This document shows positions 44,190-56,461 of a stretch of 64,000 nucleotides of DNA, piece by piece. Position numbers and translations under genes: made by a program. Position 1 is the stretch's first letter; each line of letters starts with the position of its first letter. The notes below the pieces were generated by a model that made no database searches, was not told the origin of the DNA, and saw nothing but the letters and a program-made list of their open reading frames with translations. The DNA comes from Gordionus sp. m RMFG-2023 (lineage: Eukaryota; Nematomorpha; Gordioida; Chordodea; Parachordodidae). The DNA lies in the NCBI RefSeq assembly GCF_954871325.1, contig NC_088775.1:41951561-42015560 (forward strand), in the 5' to 3' direction.

Positions 44190-45190
44190 AGAATGAGGAG
44201 TCGCAGCTTAACAATAAAGGGGCAGACTTTGACCATTGAGGGACATAGTGGGAAGGAAGATGTGATGGGTGAGGTAACATCGTTACCGGTTCAGGAGTTA
44301 AATAAGGGGTGGACGGTGATGTAAGTAAATACGTATATGGTTTTGATGGCAGAATTTTGATAATAAGCGTTGAGACCGCATAGGGAGCCAAGAGAAAACT
44401 CATGGGGAAGGAGAATAGAAATAAAACAGAATTTTGAGTCTCGAGAAAGGGGGATGAATTGTCATAATTGCGGTAAACCAGTCATATGGTCCGAGATTGC
44501 CGCTAGCAACATCTACATGACAGAATTTTCATTGAATGCAAACCCCCCCTTTCATCCCCTCCCCCCCCCCCCCCCAAAAAAAAAAATCCCCACCGCATTC
44601 GGGGGTTATATTCTCACATTAATTACAAATTTTTAATTATATTGATACTCCCTTCATAAATTTTAAAAAGAATAACTTATATAACTTTAGCTCTCCTACC
44701 AACTATCAAAATATTGAGTATATAAAAGAGTTATTTTTTGGATCATGAATTCAATTAAAAACCCAATCATTTGCAATGAATGCATTATTATAGCATATTG
44801 TTTGACATGAATATGAGTTTTCTGTGAATGTCTAACCCTTTTAAATTACATTTAAAATGATAGCAGAAAGTTTTATTTGGAAAATAATGTGTACATGCAA
44901 TATTAAGATTTGGTCGATGATTAGCAATATTGTATTATAATAGGTCTATAATAAAATAATTAGATATTTTGCCCTAATTTATTAAAAATTTAATCGACAA
45001 CCCCGCAATAAATATATTTTACCCTTCTCAAAAAAATTGGATGCAAACTGTTACTACCCCACCCCCATCATTCATGTAGACACTGGCCGTGAGGCAAAAT
45101 GTTTTGGTAGTGGGAAATTTGGACATATAGCTCCTTATTATTTAATAAAACAAGAGAGATTTGTCAGGGAATGTGATAACTATTGAGTGA
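44190..45190 (+). pseudogene. Gag/zinc-knuckle remnants of the second gypsy-like element
   Basis: Zinc-knuckle-like segments occur near 44450 (NCHNCGK) and near 45100 (CFGSGKFGHIAP). A stretch of about 550 bp with long C and A runs (from about 44540) separates them and looks like an insertion. It is a fossil, broken in many places. Confidence 0.55.
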
Positions 45191-45420
45191 GAGAAAATGG
45201 AAGAAGTTAGTGTATCTAATGTAAAGAGGAGGAGGGAAATATGGAATGTTTTAGGTGCCGAAAAGGGGGGACTTGTGGCAATAGACTATGGGAAATTGCT
45301 ATATGATGACAAATAATCTGCAATACGGGTCATGGCTAGGCGATTGAGAGTGACAAAGGGGGTGCAGTCTCATGGGAAAATAAATAAGATAGGGTGTGTA
45401 TTATGGTAAGATCCTTGTTC

Positions 45421-46077
45421 CAGAGTCATGATAAATTTAAAAGGGAGAATGGTTCCGATGTTATTTGATACGGGAGCAGCTATTTCAGTAATTGAACACA
45501 TAGATATCAGAGTATTTTGGGGGGGAATGATAGAGAATGAGGGATTAAGAATAAGACAATTTGATGGGACCCAGTTGGCTGTATGGGTAGGGTAGAAATT
45601 GAAGCAACATTGGATGAGAAGGTTGTGGGATTAGATTTATGGATTATCAATCGAAATATAGAAGCGGTGCTGGGGTGGTACTGGATCACTCAAATTGGTT
45701 CATGGTATAGTTATTTGAAAGTATTTTCATGGTGGAGTATATCTGCACCAATAACTAGTGAGGAACATGCAGTTATGACCTTTGAGAGTGAGAATGTGTT
45801 GTCGGGAGTTGAAACCATGTTGAATTGTGAATTTAGTTATAATAATTTTATTAGGAGTGAAATCGGGGGACCTAATAAGAGAGAAATAAGGGAAAGTAAT
45901 TCTAGGAGCGACATAGGGGAGAATAATGCTAATAGCGAGATAGGAGAAAATAATGGAGGAAAAAATTCTAAGAGCGAAATAGGGGAAAATAATTATAAGA
46001 GAAAAATATTGGGGAATAATCCTAGGAGCAAAATAAAAAGAAATAATCCTAGGAGCGAAATAAAAGGGAAGTTCTAA
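45421..46077 (+). pseudogene. Protease remnant and a repetitive linker of the second gypsy-like element
   Basis: MLFDTGAAISVIE near 45455-45495 carries the aspartic-protease DTGA motif. The open frame 45583-46077 continues it and ends in a tandem series of about eight-residue repeats (SEIGENN-type) at 45880-46070. Such repeats are unusual between protease and reverse transcriptase. Fossil. Confidence 0.65.
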
Positions 46078-46344
46078 GAGTGAAATATAGGAGCGAAAAT
46101 TTTTGGAGAGGTATAAGGAAAAATAATTTTTGGGGAAAAATAGGTAAAAATTATTCAAGGAAAGTTGGACTTGTCAAATGAATATCGTGATATTAAGAGA
46201 AGGGAGGAGAAATGAAAGATTGGGGAAAGGGACTTATGGTAGTAACAAGAAAATCGAGAGGTGATGAATGCTGAGACGCATAAGAGTGAAGGGGTGCCAC
46301 TTAATGAAGAAAATGGAGGGAAATTGAATCAGCAGATAGAATAA

Positions 46345-48640
46345 TTGCATAATTTCCTTTTAAAAATTAAAAATACGACCAAAGCGCGAAAGGGAATTCG
46401 GAGATTAATACAAAATTATCAAGAAATTTTCAACGAAAATTTAGGGTGCTTCAGAGATTATGAAGTGGATATTAAATTAAAGAATGGTTGTGTACCGAAA
46501 TTTTGTGTGTTGACACGAATACCGTTTAAAAGGAGAAAAGAACTAGAAATGGAATTGGATCAATGGGTATAGAAAGGCATTGTGTGTCCCGTGGAATATA
46601 GTGAATGGGCTACTCCACCGATGCCTCTGAAGGAAGTCAATGGCCGGTTGCATCTATGAGTAGATTTTATGGTTACGCTAAATCCATGGGTTATGGAGGT
46701 CAAATATCCATTGCTACGAATTATTGGCTAATTTAAAGGTAAGTATTTAGTTTTCTAAAGTTGATTTCTCAAATGCATAACAGTAGCTGTGTGTAAAACC
46801 GGAGGATTGTTAGAATTTTATAAATTGCCATTTGGACCCCCTATTTTCAGAGAACAATGGCGGCCGTTTTTCAAAAATAATGAAGGTGGTTTTCTACTAT
46901 ATGGACGATGTGTTGGTGGGAAGAACCCTGAACAGCATGAACGGAGATTGGAGGAAGTATTTCACGGGCGAGTGCAAAGAAAAGTGTTGGTGATGATATA
47001 TCTTTGGTATAAAATTACGGAGACCATTGGACAAGAATTAAACATGGATTAACAGCATCTTGAGACCTAATGATGAAGCAGACGTGCAAGCCTTTTTAGG
47101 AATGGTCAAATATTACCAAGGGTTCGAGGAGAGATTTGCTTAAATAGCAGCGCCATTATATCAATTGCTTAAGAAAGGAGAGAAATTTGAATGGACAGAT
47201 GAACAAGAGGAGACTTTTAAAAGTTGAAATGCAGAATTGGGAAAAAACCTATTTTCGCTTGCTTTAAGGTGTTATTGGTTATGAACGCTTCTAATAAAGG
47301 TTTAGGAGGAGCTTTGTTGCAGTATTCAAAATGCCGAGAATATGTGATTGGATGCAGGTTTGTTATTTTTATGGACCATAAACCGCTCGTACATCTATTC
47401 AAAAAGGACAAGGAATTTATGCTATCTCCTTATTTTGCTAGGCGCAGTTTTGACGTACAAGTTAAATATCGACGAGAGAGAGAAAATTATTTATCGGACA
47501 TTTTATCGAGATATGGAGCTGGGGAGGATTTCAGGGAGAAGGAACAGTAAGAATGAGAAAAGAAAAACGAGCATTTACTCAAAACGATGGCTGGAATATC
47601 CAGAGGTGGACCGGTGACATGGGAGGAAATTAAAAGGGCGACTTTAAAAGATCGGGAAATGAGACGAATCAAAGTGTGCCTAAAGGGAAGGAAAACGTAT
47701 CAGAATGTAGATATAACGTTCCAATATATAGTAAAGGAGTTGACAATAATAGATGAATGTCTAATGCAAGGGAGTCGGAGTGTTATACCGTTCAAGTTAT
47801 GGGAAGCTGTGATGGCAATGCCAAGCTGGACATCAATGAATAGAGTGAATAAAACAATGAGGACAGGAATATGTGTGGTGGCCGGGAATGAATAAAGATA
47901 TTGAAAATATCTGCCAAGCATGTGTTAGATGAAACTCCTGGGCTCCGATGCCTCGAAAAGATAAGGAAATTGTTGTGCCGAAAACACCAGCCATGGTAGC
48001 GTGTGCATATCAATTTCTTCGATTTTGAAAAAAAGATATATATGCTCGTGGTGGATGCTTATTCAAACTGGGTGGAGTATGAGGAAGTAAGAGGCTTAAC
48101 AACTCAAGACACCAATCATATCAGACGGAGGTTCAGCTTTTATTCATAGAAAGTTTAAGGTCCTTTGTGCGGAAACCGGAGCAAGGCACATTTAGGCACC
48201 ACCATATCACCTGAGTTCGAATGGGCAGGCGGAGCGGTAGGTAGCACCGATCAAGAACTGGCTGAAAAAATTAATCAAAAGATGGAGTCGGAGAGATTTG
48301 GGTAGTAGTGTCGTATTACAATTAAAGTAAAAAGGGGAGGAGCAATCGTCCGCGTAGACATTTTTAGGAAGGCGGACTAAGATTTGGTTGAATTCGCTTA
48401 GACCAAGCGTGCATAGAGAGATGCAGACCGAGACAAAGGATGGACCTTAATTTATGGTAGGACAGACAGTATGGGTGATAATATTTGGAAGTAACAGGAA
48501 ATGGGGGTCTGTAATGATTGTAGAAAATATGCGATGCTAATTGAGTAGGGTGGAGTGTAGAGTAGGTGTTCGGCACCGAGACCAACTCCGCGGAGGAATG
48601 GAACCTTGGAGATTACGATTAGGAGGGGGTAATTGATATG
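46345..48640 (+). pseudogene. Reverse transcriptase, RNase H and integrase remnants of the second gypsy-like element
   Basis: LIQNYQEIFNENLGCFRDYE and PFKRRKELEMELDQW mark the start of the reverse transcriptase. Then come FYKLPFGPP, NASNKGLGGALLQYS and FMDHKPLVHLF of RNase H. Integrase pieces are the segment 47587-47895 and DAYSNWVEYEEV near 48055. The arrangement resembles K02A2.6-type gypsy elements. Many breaks. Fossil. Confidence 0.75.
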
Positions 48641-48892
48641 AAATTCATAAAAAAAATATATATAATGAATGGTACATTGTCGGAAATTTTGTCAGGGTAA
48701 AGGTGGTTGAAAAATATTTACCTAAATATAGTACTCTATCAGAGGAAAATTTAGGACAACTACACCAAAAATTGTCTAACTCAACACTAGGGGGCGTGTT
48801 ATGTGGGGCGTGTTATATGGGTCGTGTTATGAGGGTCGTGTTTTTGTGTTTAATTGTAAATTCATTCTTTTTTTTGGTGATAAATTTTTTTT

Positions 48893-49155
48893 TGATTATC
48901 TTGCATAATCATTCATTTCTTATATAATTATTATTATTTGTAAATGATATAAAAAAAAATAATTATAAAAAATAAAAAAAACAAAGTACAAACAATATAA
49001 AGGGAATAAGTAAAATAAATAAGGATCAACAAAGGAAAAGGGTAACAAAGGTAAAAAAATAATTGCATTAACTTAAAATTAAAGGAAGAGCAAAATAGAA
49101 CCGCAGTAAAAATTTAAAATTTCAAGTTCAAAGAAATTCAGTCTTGTTTAAAATA
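48893..49155 (+). repeat. 3' LTR of the second gypsy-like element
   Basis: The blocks aacaatataaagggaa, ggatcaac, aataattgcatt and aaaggaag-gcaaaatag match 43755-43870 of the 5' copy. Boundaries are approximate because the ends lack a clear TG...CA and duplication. Confidence 0.65.
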
Positions 49156-49987
49156 ATTATAATATGTAGGTATCAGTTCTTTCATCCTAATCATCATATT
49201 TTAACCAATGATATATCATTGATTATAAATTACCAAAGTCATTCCTTTGGCATTACATAGTAAATTGATTTCTTTTTAATCTTTTTTAAATGGGTGAAAT
49301 ACATTATAGTTGGCAAACTTAATTTTACTCTATTAACGGACCTCTTTCCCCTGGAATTGAATCACTCTAAAACTCTAAAATCCATAACAAAGCTCAACTA
49401 AACTAACTAGATATAAAAGAAGAGTTTACATTAAAATTAATAACAAACAAGAATACTTTAAACGTAATTGGTCCTATTAACCCTAATGTAACCTGAAATA
49501 ATAAACAAAATATAAAACTGTTAAACACTCTGCATAAGATATCACACAATGGGAGAAGAAATGGCTCACCCCATCAACAATACAAATAACTAATAATTTT
49601 GACAATCATTCAACCGTTTAGAGCTAAGTGTGGCCTTAAACTAGAAGGAATCCTCTCACCTAAGATATTTTTTTTATCAAGGACGTTCTTAACAAATTCT
49701 TAAAACGTGAATATGGACTTATCCCACAATATGTCTGCCAGCATTATAGGCCAGGATTTTCCTAAGGGGGGGGCAAAATTCTGGGAACTTCGCCCCCAGA
49801 CCCCATTTTGGGTGGGCCTTTTACCTGTTCTTAGTCTATTATAGTCATAAAATATTTTTACAAGATAGGAGGTTAATTTTAATTTTAAAAAAAAGCCTGG
49901 AATAAATATAAAATATATTTTTATTAGTTTATATAAAATATAATAAATTACTTATATCTATATTATAATTTTTCGATGTCCTAACTT
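49156..49987. other. AT-rich spacer
   Basis: No gene was recognised. At about 49755-49820 a G+C-rich block (aaggggggggcaaaattctg ... cgcccccagacccc) resembles one end of a hAT-like element. No partner was found. Confidence 0.4.
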
Positions 49988-50317
49988 TGTTAATCGTACA
50001 CAGAAATATTTTACAAAATCACTTTTATTGAATCAAACAAATATCTTCACAAATCTATATAAAAATTAATGAATGCTATAACTCGATGCAATATTCCAAT
50101 AATCATGAATCGACAACATTTATGCAAAATACAATAATCTTCATGAATCGACAAAATTAATGAATTATTACATTTTAATTCCATAAATTTTCGAATGAAG
50201 AATGAATATTATTTATCCAAGAAAAATATATTATAAAAAAATAATAATCTTGATTTACATTTTCTTGAAAATAAATAAACATTTTTTATTTTTCTCTTTA
50301 ATTAAACATCTGCAACA
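49988..50317 (-). repeat. 3' LTR of the minus-strand element
   Basis: The plus-strand form starts tgttaatcgtacacag and ends aaacatctgcaaca. The adjoining internal sequence (gatgggtgggcg on the minus strand) may be the polypurine tract. Confidence 0.85.
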
Positions 50318-50840
50318 CGCCCACCCATCAAAAGCCCAGATACCATATAATTATCGTTCTTTTAGGACATTGATCATTTTCTCGTCATTTATCGAATCAT
50401 ATCTTTGAACATTATCAACTTTTAACTCTTGAACTGTCTTTTTTTGACATGTGAATTATAATATATGTATTTATATAAATAATTAATATAATTTGTTTTT
50501 TCATAATACATATAAATTTGGATTCAACAATCCTTTTATTTTAATAAGTATACAATAAAGAGAATTACATACAACAATCAAATTATTAATGTCTAATACT
50601 TTGCAATTATTTTTTCCTTTTCTTAATTTTCAATCATAAAACAAATAATTGACCACAAACAAAATATAAGAATTTGAAGAGGGATAAAACAAAAATATAA
50701 TATATAATTATCATTATTAAAACTACATACATGTAATACCATCATATCAATTGAGAAAAATAATATGAACCACAAAAAAAAATATAAAGCTGTGCCGATG
50801 GATAGAAAAAATATAAATTTATAATTATAACTATTAAAAC

Positions 50841-52687
50841 CATTGGCGTACGCAGCGGGAGGGGGGCAGAGGGACAAATCCCCTCCCCAAGCCAAAAAAT
50901 GCAGATGCCGGATTATACTTTACAAAAATATCATTTGTTAATATTAATTTATATTTGTTAATACTTATTCCTATCTCATATATATATATATTTAATTACA
51001 TTTATTTATCATATTCATCTACTAAGTTATTTTATCAATTAATTTCGATTTCAAGTTTTCCTTGGCGTAATTTACCTATTATTTAAAAATTTTAGTGGCG
51101 TAATATTTATCTAAATTTCCAGTCAAATAATAATTATCTCTGAAACTCCTTGTCCAACGGGGAGATAGAAATTGCAAGCTTGTCCAACGAGATCGAGTCT
51201 CCGCCATCAAGCAGTAACAGCTTTTATGGAGTTAGAAGAACCGATTATTAATGCTATTACTGATAACAATGGCTTGAAAGAAATATTTCCTCAGAAGCAA
51301 AATTATTGGATTCAATAATTATTCCAAATTTTTTTTCTCATTAGAATGTATTTTTTAATTATACAACTACTTTATATAATACTTTTCAAAAACATAACAT
51401 TGACTTGATTAAGAAGATGAGAATAGCGGAGAGCATTTTATTAGAACTCAAGGAAATTAGAGCTAATGTTGATGAAGAATTTCATATTTTATATGTTATT
51501 GTTGAGTCAAAAGCAGAGGTATACGTGTTTAATATTTGTCCACCTCGACTTGCAGCAAACAAGCTCATCGTCATATAGGATCAGTAGAAGAGTATTATAA
51601 AACAAATGTCCCCCCTCCCGACCTTTTTCATATAGTGATAGAAAAAAAAAAAATATTTGTTAGATTTTTATCATGAAGATGTTAAAATATCTTATGATGC
51701 CTTATTAGCTGAATAACTATGATTTAAAGATTAACTATGGTTGATACAGTCCCAAAAAATGCTATGGATGCTTTGCATTATTTTAAACGCATTTTAGATT
51801 ATACTCCCAATGTATTAAAATGGTTATATATATATTAGCAGCTCTTTAGTAAACTAATGAGAGAACATTCTCTTTTTTAAGAAGAATAACAGAGCCTTGC
51901 AGAGGTACTATTTGCAGGACAAGGCCCAGATTTTTAAAAAAATTTTTCCGGCCCAGGTTTTTTTTGAAAAAATTTTCAGGCCCATAAAATTTTCAGGCCC
52001 GGCCCGAATTTTTTAAAAATAAATTATATTTATTTTTGATTTTTATAGCTAATAATGGCGATTTCAACTATTTGGTTTTAAAATATACAGCTCGGCTGGG
52101 ATATTTTTTCTAAAAAAATTTTGAGGCCCGGCCAGGGTGTTTTTTTAAAAAAAGTTACGGGCCCAGCCCGGGTATATTTAAAAAAATTGGGGGCCGGGCC
52201 TGCAAGTCTGCGAAAAACCCTATGAAATACAACATCTGAAAGTAGATTGAATGATTTGGATCTTTTTAATATTCATAGGCATTTAACGCCAAGCAAGGAT
52301 AGATAATTGAAAAACTAGCTCAAAACATACAAAATACAATTATTCCTAAGAAACTTTTTGTGTATTAATTTATATTTCCAAGATTTAAATTTTTTATACT
52401 TTATATATTTTAAAAGCTCAAAAAATTCAAATTTCAATTTTGGGTCATTTAAGTGATTCATATCGTGGGTTATATTCACTTTATATTTTATAATTCACAT
52501 TTATTTTATAGTTTTTCAATGCCGGTTTATATAAATAATTTTTTTAATTCACATTAGTTTAAAATTGTGTATTAGAAAAGTTATTAGTCCTAATAAATTT
52601 ATGCTTAGTATTTTTAATTAACAATAATATTTCCTAAAAAATTTTATTATCCCCCCCCCCCAAACCAAATTCCAGCGTACGCGCCTG
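50841..52687 (+). mobile_element. DUF4371-type hAT relic inserted in the LTR element
   Basis: The ends cattggcgtacgc and gcgtacgcgcctg are inverted repeats, with the exact 8-bp duplication attaaaac at 50833-50840 and 52688-52695. Plus-strand fragments are a DEEFHILYVIVESKAE-like linker near 51470, a QTHR-type segment leading to SVEEYYKTNVPPPDLF near 51575-51620, and TVPKNAMDALHYFKRIL near 51745. The C-terminal piece is split by a MITE: RTFSFLRRI ends at about 51890 and TTSESRLNDLDLFNIHRHL resumes near 52225. The type is that of ZMYM1/52-kDa-repressor-like hATs. Confidence 0.85.
51893..52205. mobile_element. CAGAGACC-family MITE (copy 3) inside the hAT
   Basis: It starts cagagccttgcagaggtact and ends gggcctgcaagtctgcg. 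The ggcccggccc blocks match the copy at 19207-20102, including the shared phrase gcagaggtactattt. It interrupts the hAT C-terminal domain. Confidence 0.75.
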
Positions 52688-53139
52688 ATTAAAACAACAA
52701 TATCATCACATCACTTTCCATTTTTTTTAAAACTCTTTTATTTTACATAATTCAACCACAAGTCAAAGTATCTTTTATTGTCCACCGCTTTTTATTTAAA
52801 GTTTTTTTTTATCACATATTATTTAAAAAAATTTTTATTTCACATTGTTTCACAACAATGTCTCTTTAAATAAAAAAAAATTTTAAAAAGTTAATTTACA
52901 CGAAAGATTGTATTTCATTGAACCTTCTATATTATTCACATGAATTTATTAAAATAAATGTTTTCTTTAGCTGAAACAATTTAATTCTTAAATTAAAATA
53001 ATCTTCTCTATTGCTTAAGATAAATAAGACTTTTCTTCCCATATGTTACCCTTATAAAAAATTTTGTTATAATATATTATCACTCTTAATTTGGTTTTAC
53101 TCAAAACCACAATTTCAAACCCATCAAATTGTCTAACAC

Positions 53140-53290
53140 ACACGTTTCTTTCTCAAATGTGCCCTCAGGCAATATTTATAATAATTTGCTCTAGACATTA
53201 TTGAAATGCTTGCCCCAGTGTCAAACAACATTTCTATATTTTGTCTATCAAATTTTATATTTACACGAGGATATGAACACTGATTAATTC
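53140..53290 (-). pseudogene. Protease remnant of the minus-strand LTR element
   Basis: The minus strand near 53275-53170 reads VNIKFDRQNIEMLFDTGASI, then SIMSRANYYKYC, the retropepsin DTGAS motif in its usual context. Downstream sequence to 52696 shows no reverse transcriptase. Fossil. Confidence 0.7.
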
Positions 53291-53522
53291 TCTTTCAATT
53301 ATTAAAATTTTATTCATTTTAATCGACTGAATTTTATTTATTATATTTTAATTATCACTAATATTCATGCATAAATTCAACTCTGATTAATGGCCTCTGA
53401 ATATCAATATATTTTTTATTAAATATATCGGAATTATTTTTAACAACACTATATATATTACAAATTTTATTATTATTATAAGATTTTTCGATTTTTATAT
53501 GATTCTCTTTCAAATCATATAG

Positions 53523-54660
53523 TCATTGCAATTCACTCAAAGATTGAACACAATTCATAGCCACATTACCCATTTTCTCACACTTAAAACACATTCGGTC
53601 ATTGTCTTTATTACTCACATCTTTTTCATTTAAATTTGAAATAATAGAATCTTTTATATTACGCACCACTGGATTTATCAATACCGGTGGTCTCTTTGGA
53701 AAATCATCTTTAAAATTTGCTTCTTTTACCATACAATTTTTCTTTATATGACCTGTAAAACCATATCGATGACAAGTTATATCATTTTTATCATTAACTT
53801 TTACACTAACATTTTCATTGATTTTTCAATCATGCGAAAAACAATTTTTCCCACTATGACCCCTTCGGCCACACATATCACAAATTTCACTAGGATTATA
53901 ATTTTTATTTCTAATTGTATCTATATCTTTAGAAATATTTTTTAAACTTTCTCTAATTTCTTTTATATCATTTGTAATTACACATTCATTTTTATTTCTT
54001 TTAACATTGTTAGTAACATCATTTTTTTTTACAACCTTCATAGGTTATTTCAGATATTTTCTCGTTAATTTCACTCATAAATGAATTTAAACTATCATTT
54101 ATATCTTTTGACGTCATAATACTTTTACCAACAATAAGTACTTCACTAGTATTTGACTTCTCATTCCCACTGGAATTACTTATTTTCTGGATATTTAAAT
54201 CTCTAAGTTCAATTAATATCAAATTTAAACTATTTTTTATATCTTCAGAAAAATCTAAAAATTTATCAGATGTCATAGGAATCAAATCCACCATTAGAAT
54301 CATCTAACTTACTCACTTTATTTGTAACATATCTCTTCTTAATTATTTTAATTAATTGTATAATAAAAATCAATGAAATATATAAAATGAAAAAAATTAA
54401 AGCTGTAACCACACAATTGGTCACATCCAATTTATCAAAACTCGAATTAAATACTTTAACAAAATTATTTTTATAAATTTGCATTTTATTAAAATTAGGA
54501 TTCCTATGATTACTAATAAAATAAACCATGTTCTCATTAAAATATTGATACTAAAAATTTTAACATTAAAAATAGACCACTGCGTTGTGTACAAAAAGAT
54601 ATTTAAACAAAGAAAATATTTTTTTTTACCTTTTTTATCCGGAATCGAATGATCTTTCAA
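53523..54660 (-). pseudogene. Gag region with two zinc-knuckle-like motifs
   Basis: Minus-strand frames show CDMCGRRGHSGKNC near 53900-53860, a clean CCHC knuckle, and CFKCEKMGNVAMNC near 53600, a related motif. Upstream frames are helix-rich (SEDIKNSLNLILIELRDL). A hydrophobic stretch VVTALIFFILYISLIFIIQL followed by KIIKKR near 54420-54330 looks like a membrane segment, unusual for gag. It is split among several frames. Fossil. Confidence 0.7.
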
Positions 54661-54774
54661 ATTTCTTCTTCGAATAAAAATGATCTTCTTTAGGAACCTC
54701 CTTCTATAAATTTGTTTTTCTCAATTTAAATACTTTTCCCAATTAGAATTTCGATCCTAGTCACGGCACCAATT

Positions 54775-55107
54775 TGTTAATCGTACACAGAAATATTTTA
54801 CAAAATCACTTTTATTGAATCAAAAAAATATATCTTCATCAATCTATATAAAAATTAATGAATGCTATAACTCGATACAATAATCCAATAATCATGAATA
54901 AACAAAATTCATGCAAAATACAATAATCTTCATGAATCGACAAAATTAATGAATTATTACATTTTAATTCCAAAAATTTTCGAATGAAGAATGAATATTA
55001 TTAATCCAAGAAAAACATATAATAAAAAGAATAATAATTTTGATTGACATTTTCTTGAAAATAAATAAACATTTTTTATTTTTCTCTTTAATTAAACATC
55101 TGCAACA
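54775..55107 (-). repeat. 5' LTR of the minus-strand element
   Basis: Read on the minus strand this is the LTR next to the primer binding site (ttggtgccgtgact at about 54760-54774). It matches 49988-50317 with some 15-18 differences by eye. Confidence 0.85.
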
Positions 55108-55195
55108 CTTATTACGCCATCACTACGTCATGTCATCGATACATATTTATTTATTTTTTATTTGTTAATTTATTGTTTTTTTTTTCGATATCTAT

Positions 55196-55283
55196 GAGCC
55201 TATAACTTCAGTTAACCATGCAACTGTAGGATGCCAAAGGAGCCTATAACTTCGGTTAACCATTCAACTGCAGGATGCCAAAG
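55196..55283. repeat. Two tandem 44-bp repeats
   Basis: The unit gagcctataacttc(a/g)gttaa continues to gtaggatgccaaag, repeated at 55196 and 55240 with three differences. Confidence 0.8.
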
Positions 55284-56045
55284 TAAAACCTTAAATATTC
55301 TTTTAATTTATCTTTACAAAATTTTACAAATCATTTTAATTTATCTTTACAAAATTTGCATGATATTTTTATTATATCATTGATAAAGCTATGCAAGATG
55401 ATATTACCACTCTCACTCAAGAAGCTGCTATCAGTTAAAACAATTATTCACCAATGTAAAATACAATATGATAAATAATATTTTGATTATATCAATTATA
55501 TTACAATATTCAAAATAATTTTCTTATTTATTTTAATTTTAAATAGATCAGTCATCATTTAAATTTCAAGATTTGATACATAATATTTTTATTATTATAA
55601 AGCTATGCAAGATGATATTTTTATTTTTGTCAAAGTGTTGTTAGGTGGATTTAGCAACAAGGATGTGCCCCCCCCCCCGAATATTAATCCACTACACTGG
55701 ATATACTCTCTAAAGAATATTAATACTAGCTGACTCCTCTACAGGTTTTATTTCAATAAAAATAATAATAAGTTGTATTTATTCTTTCCTTTTTCTTCCT
55801 TTTTTCTTTTCCCTTTCCCTTTCCCTGTTCCCTTTCTAACTTTTTTCTTTACCTTTCAATTTTTATATGGTTATTAAAATGCTGATTTGAGTCGATTTAC
55901 AAAAATGACCCTATTATTATTTTAAACAAAATAATATTATATAAGCCTCGAGATTTGGCAAATCGAACAAAATCTTCAGTCTTACATATTATTTTAATTA
56001 AAATAATTTGTTGTTTTTAAAAATAAACCTAAATTAGATTTTTAA
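55284..56045. other. AT-rich spacer
   Basis: A short duplication of aattttacaaatcattttaat and gctatgcaagatgatatt words occurs (55370-55620). A C run lies at 55669. No gene. Confidence 0.4.
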
Positions 56046-56460
56046 CAATCCTAACACCCCCCCCTCTTTCTTTTCTTTGCAACCTTTTTCTTTCCCCTTT
56101 CCTTTATTTTTTTTCTCTTTCTCTTTCCCCTTTCCATTATCTTTCTATTTACCTTATCCTCTCACTGCTCCTTTCAAGATTTTATTTCCTTTATACTTTC
56201 CCATTTTCTTTTCCTTCTTTCCTCCTTTCCCTTTTTCTTGCTCTTCCTTTTCTTTACCCTTTTTCTTTCCTTTTCATTTTGCTTTCACTTTTCCCTTTTA
56301 ATCTATTTTTCACTTTCACTTTCCCTTTTTCTCTATTTTTTATTTCATTTTCCATTACCCCGTTTTCCTTCCTATCTTTCTTTTTTCCTTCCCTTTCCCA
56401 ATTCCTTTCATTTCTCCTGCTTCTTTCTATTTTTCTTTCCCTTTCTTCCTATCATTCTTA
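56046..56460. repeat. Polypyrimidine tract
   Basis: About 400 bp are almost entirely C and T on the plus strand (tttccctttcc words), with a smaller patch at 55780-55850. All open frames across it (F, P, S, L only) are composition artefacts. Such tracts can form triplex DNA. Confidence 0.85.
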
Positions 56461-56461
56461 G

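Larger units (their letters stand above)
41841..49155 (+). mobile_element. Second Ty3/gypsy-like element (K02A2.6-like), old and heavily broken
   Basis: Related terminal blocks (tgattatcttgc(g/a)taatcat to gtttaaaata) lie at 41841-43932 and 48893-49155. The 5' copy is enlarged by a hAT insertion and other sequence. A primer-site-like tgggggccaagacag follows the first. Gag zinc-knuckle, protease, reverse transcriptase, RNase H and integrase remnants lie between in gypsy order. Many breaks and clear divergence of the LTRs make it much older than the element at 23940. Confidence 0.8.
49988..55107 (-). mobile_element. LTR retroelement with gag and protease only, containing a hAT
   Basis: The LTRs lie at 49988-50317 and 54775-55107. 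On the minus strand each runs tgttgcagatg to gtacgattaaca, about 95% identical by eye. A primer binding site ttggtgccgtgact (minus strand) abuts the 54775 LTR. Gag and protease are read on the minus strand. No reverse transcriptase or integrase is recognisable in the remaining 2.6 kb of internal sequence. The element is non-autonomous and fossil, of middle age. Confidence 0.85.

Noticed and set aside
44540-44600. Long C and A runs as a possible G-quadruplex regulatory site
   Set aside because: Homopolymer runs recur at many element ends in this window and may partly reflect assembly error. No gene context supports regulation.
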